From the NCBI GenBank assembly GCA_029932835.1, contig JAOZPI010000017.1, forward strand, positions 1 through 14,472: 14,472 nucleotides of DNA. The letters are read 5' to 3'. Below, one piece after another: positions 13,600 through 14,472 of the stretch. Position numbers and translations under genes: made by a program. This DNA comes from an archaeon (lineage in GTDB: Archaea; Altiarchaeota; Altiarchaeia; JAFGQM01). A model generated the notes under the pieces. That model was not told the origin of the DNA and ran no database searches. It saw nothing but the letters and a program-made list of their open reading frames with translations. Every line of letters starts with the position of its first letter. Positions within the stretch are counted from its first letter, which is position 1.

Positions 13600-14263
13600 G
13601 GAGTTGCCTGCAACATATTGGCTTTTGATAGTGCTGTTTGGTGTGTTTTTAGTACAGATAGTATGTATGGTTGCTTCTGTTCCCTTCACAGAGCAACTGA
13701 TCTTAGATCCATCAGCTATTGCATCTGGTCAGATGCTATGGGGCATTATCACTAATATCTTTTTGCATGCAGGTGTTTTACATATATTTTTCAACTCATG
13801 GGCCCTCTTTATGTTCGGCCTTGTCTTGGAGAACATAATCGGTGGAAGAGAAGTTCTGAAGGTTTTCTTTGCTTCCGGCATCTTCGCCTCTTTATTCTAC
13901 ACAATAACTGCCCTGTTCATATTAAATAATCCCCTTCCTGCTCTCGGTGCAAGTGGAGCTATATTCGGGATAATAGGGGCTGTGATGGTACTGCGACCAC
14001 ATATGCGTGTTATGCTTATCTTCCCACCTATTCCAATGGAGCTATGGATGATGGGGATCTTCTTTATAATCCTTGCCTTGATCTGGTTTGCAGCAGGAGG
14101 AGGGGGAGGAGTGGCAGAAAACGCACACCTTGGAGGGCTTCTGATTGGCTTCCTTTTTGGGTATTACTACAAGAAGAAGGAGGAGGTGGGTGATTACACA
14201 TACCTTAGGGGATACGAGGTATGGTCCCCTGATGAATCAGACTGGAGGGAGCGTTATGTATGA
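13589..14263 (+). CDS. Rhomboid family intramembrane serine protease
   Basis: A 224-residue multi-pass protease that cuts TM helices of membrane proteins. Seen: TM1 at about 10-30; the HxxxxHxxxN motif in LHAGVLHIFFNSWALF (His60, His65, Asn69), which stabilises the active site; the catalytic GASGAIFG with Ser122; and the catalytic His180 in AENAHLGGLLIGFLFG. The catalytic Ser-His dyad is intact, so it should be active rather than a pseudoprotease. Length fits the six-TM core form. The C-terminal about 30 residues after TM6 are charged and likely cytoplasmic. The ATG at 13589 lies inside the end of gatE with a G-rich purine run six bases before it, so translation is coupled to gatE. The next gene overlaps its end by 8 bases. 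Its substrates are unknown from the sequence. Confidence 0.93.
   Translation: MEIRELPATYWLLIVLFGVFLVQIVCMVASVPFTEQLILDPSAIASGQMLWGIITNIFLHAGVLHIFFNSWALFMFGLVLENIIGGREVLKVFFASGIFASLFYTITALFILNNPLPALGASGAIFGIIGAVMVLRPHMRVMLIFPPIPMELWMMGIFFIILALIWFAAGGGGGVAENAHLGGLLIGFLFGYYYKKKEEVGDYTYLRGYEVWSPDESDWRERYV
14244..14248 (+). promoter_or_regulatory. Shine-Dalgarno of the geranylgeranyl reductase gene
   Basis: GGAGG seven bases before the ATG at 14256, lying inside the end of the rhomboid gene. It selects ATG 14256 as the start of the overlapping last gene. Confidence 0.7.
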
Positions 14264-14472
14264 TGTCGTCATTGTTGGAGGCGGGCCAGCAGGGTTGATA
14301 TGCGCAAGGGAGTTGGAAAGACTGGGAGAAAGTTCCATCGTATTAGAGGAGCATAGAGTCATTGGAGAACCAGTCTCGTGTGCAGGGCTCCTTAGCATTT
14401 CAGGGCTAAAAAGGATTGGAATTGGGGAGGGAGATTACATATTAAACAGAGTGCGGGGGGCAAGATTTGTGG
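14256..14472 (+). CDS. Geranylgeranyl reductase family FAD protein, N-terminal 72 residues (continues beyond window)
   Basis: A flavoprotein that probably saturates the geranylgeranyl chains of archaeal ether lipids. Seen in the visible part: the FAD-binding beta-alpha-beta motif VVIVGGGPAGLICARELERL at 4-23, an acidic residue pair at the end of the second strand (LEEH at 34-37) that would bind the ribose, and GEPVSCAGLLS at 42-52, the conserved Cys-containing block of this family. The frame is open to the window edge, so about 80% of the protein is missing. The start overlaps the rhomboid stop by 8 bases and has a strong Shine-Dalgarno. Other FAD oxidoreductases share the first motif, but the PVxCAGLLS block points to geranylgeranyl reductase. 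It belongs to the same pathway as the UbiA enzyme at 10069-10884. Confidence 0.88.
   Translation, partial: MYDVVIVGGGPAGLICARELERLGESSIVLEEHRVIGEPVSCAGLLSISGLKRIGIGEGDYILNRVRGARFV

Noticed and set aside
1..14472. tRNA genes, CRISPR arrays, insertion sequences, integrase attachment sites
   Set aside because: Looked for cloverleaf-like segments, regularly spaced direct repeats and terminal inverted repeats while reading; none stood out. Weak or degenerate cases could be missed by eye.

Overview
The window is a gene-dense piece of an archaeal chromosome. Four lines of evidence support this. It carries gatE, the archaea-specific subunit of the tRNA-dependent Gln amidotransferase. It has two enzymes of ether-lipid synthesis: a UbiA-type DGGGP synthase and the start of a geranylgeranyl reductase. 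It has a DUF357 gene and an archaeal-type secretion ATPase with an N-terminal Cys cluster. Several genes have a TATA-like box about 25 bases before a start codon and little or no leader. Arg is often AGA/AGG and Ile often ATA. The lineage cannot be fixed from the sequence alone; a euryarchaeal or DPANN-type archaeon would both fit. No tRNA, rRNA, CRISPR array or insertion sequence was seen, and no gene-free stretch reaches 300 bases.

Left part (1-4156, mostly minus strand): the start of homoserine dehydrogenase (cut by the window edge) sits behind an ACT-domain protein that is probably its amino-acid sensor. Next come purE (de novo purine synthesis), a divergent DUF357 gene, an unrecognised two-TM protein with a coiled-coil tail that converges on DUF357, and purD.

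Middle part (4166-10884): this is the most interesting region. A type II/IV secretion ATPase (minus; purD follows it almost without a gap) is divergent, across 50 bases, from a plus-strand run of three closely spaced genes. These are an archaeosortase/exosortase-like membrane transpeptidase with Cys-Arg-His catalytic residues, a 919-residue membrane-anchored protein, and the UbiA prenyltransferase. The large protein has a pseudopilin-like N-terminus, a Pro-rich hinge, about six helical repeats and a Cys-rich C-terminus. Together they look like a cell-surface assembly module: an export motor, a large exported protein, a sorting enzyme and a lipid-synthesis gene. That reading is an inference from gene order.

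Right part (10912-14472): thymidylate kinase (minus) is divergent from a 61-residue hydrophobic protein. After that a tight plus-strand chain runs gatE, rhomboid protease, geranylgeranyl reductase (cut by the window edge), with coding overlaps of 11 and 8 bases.
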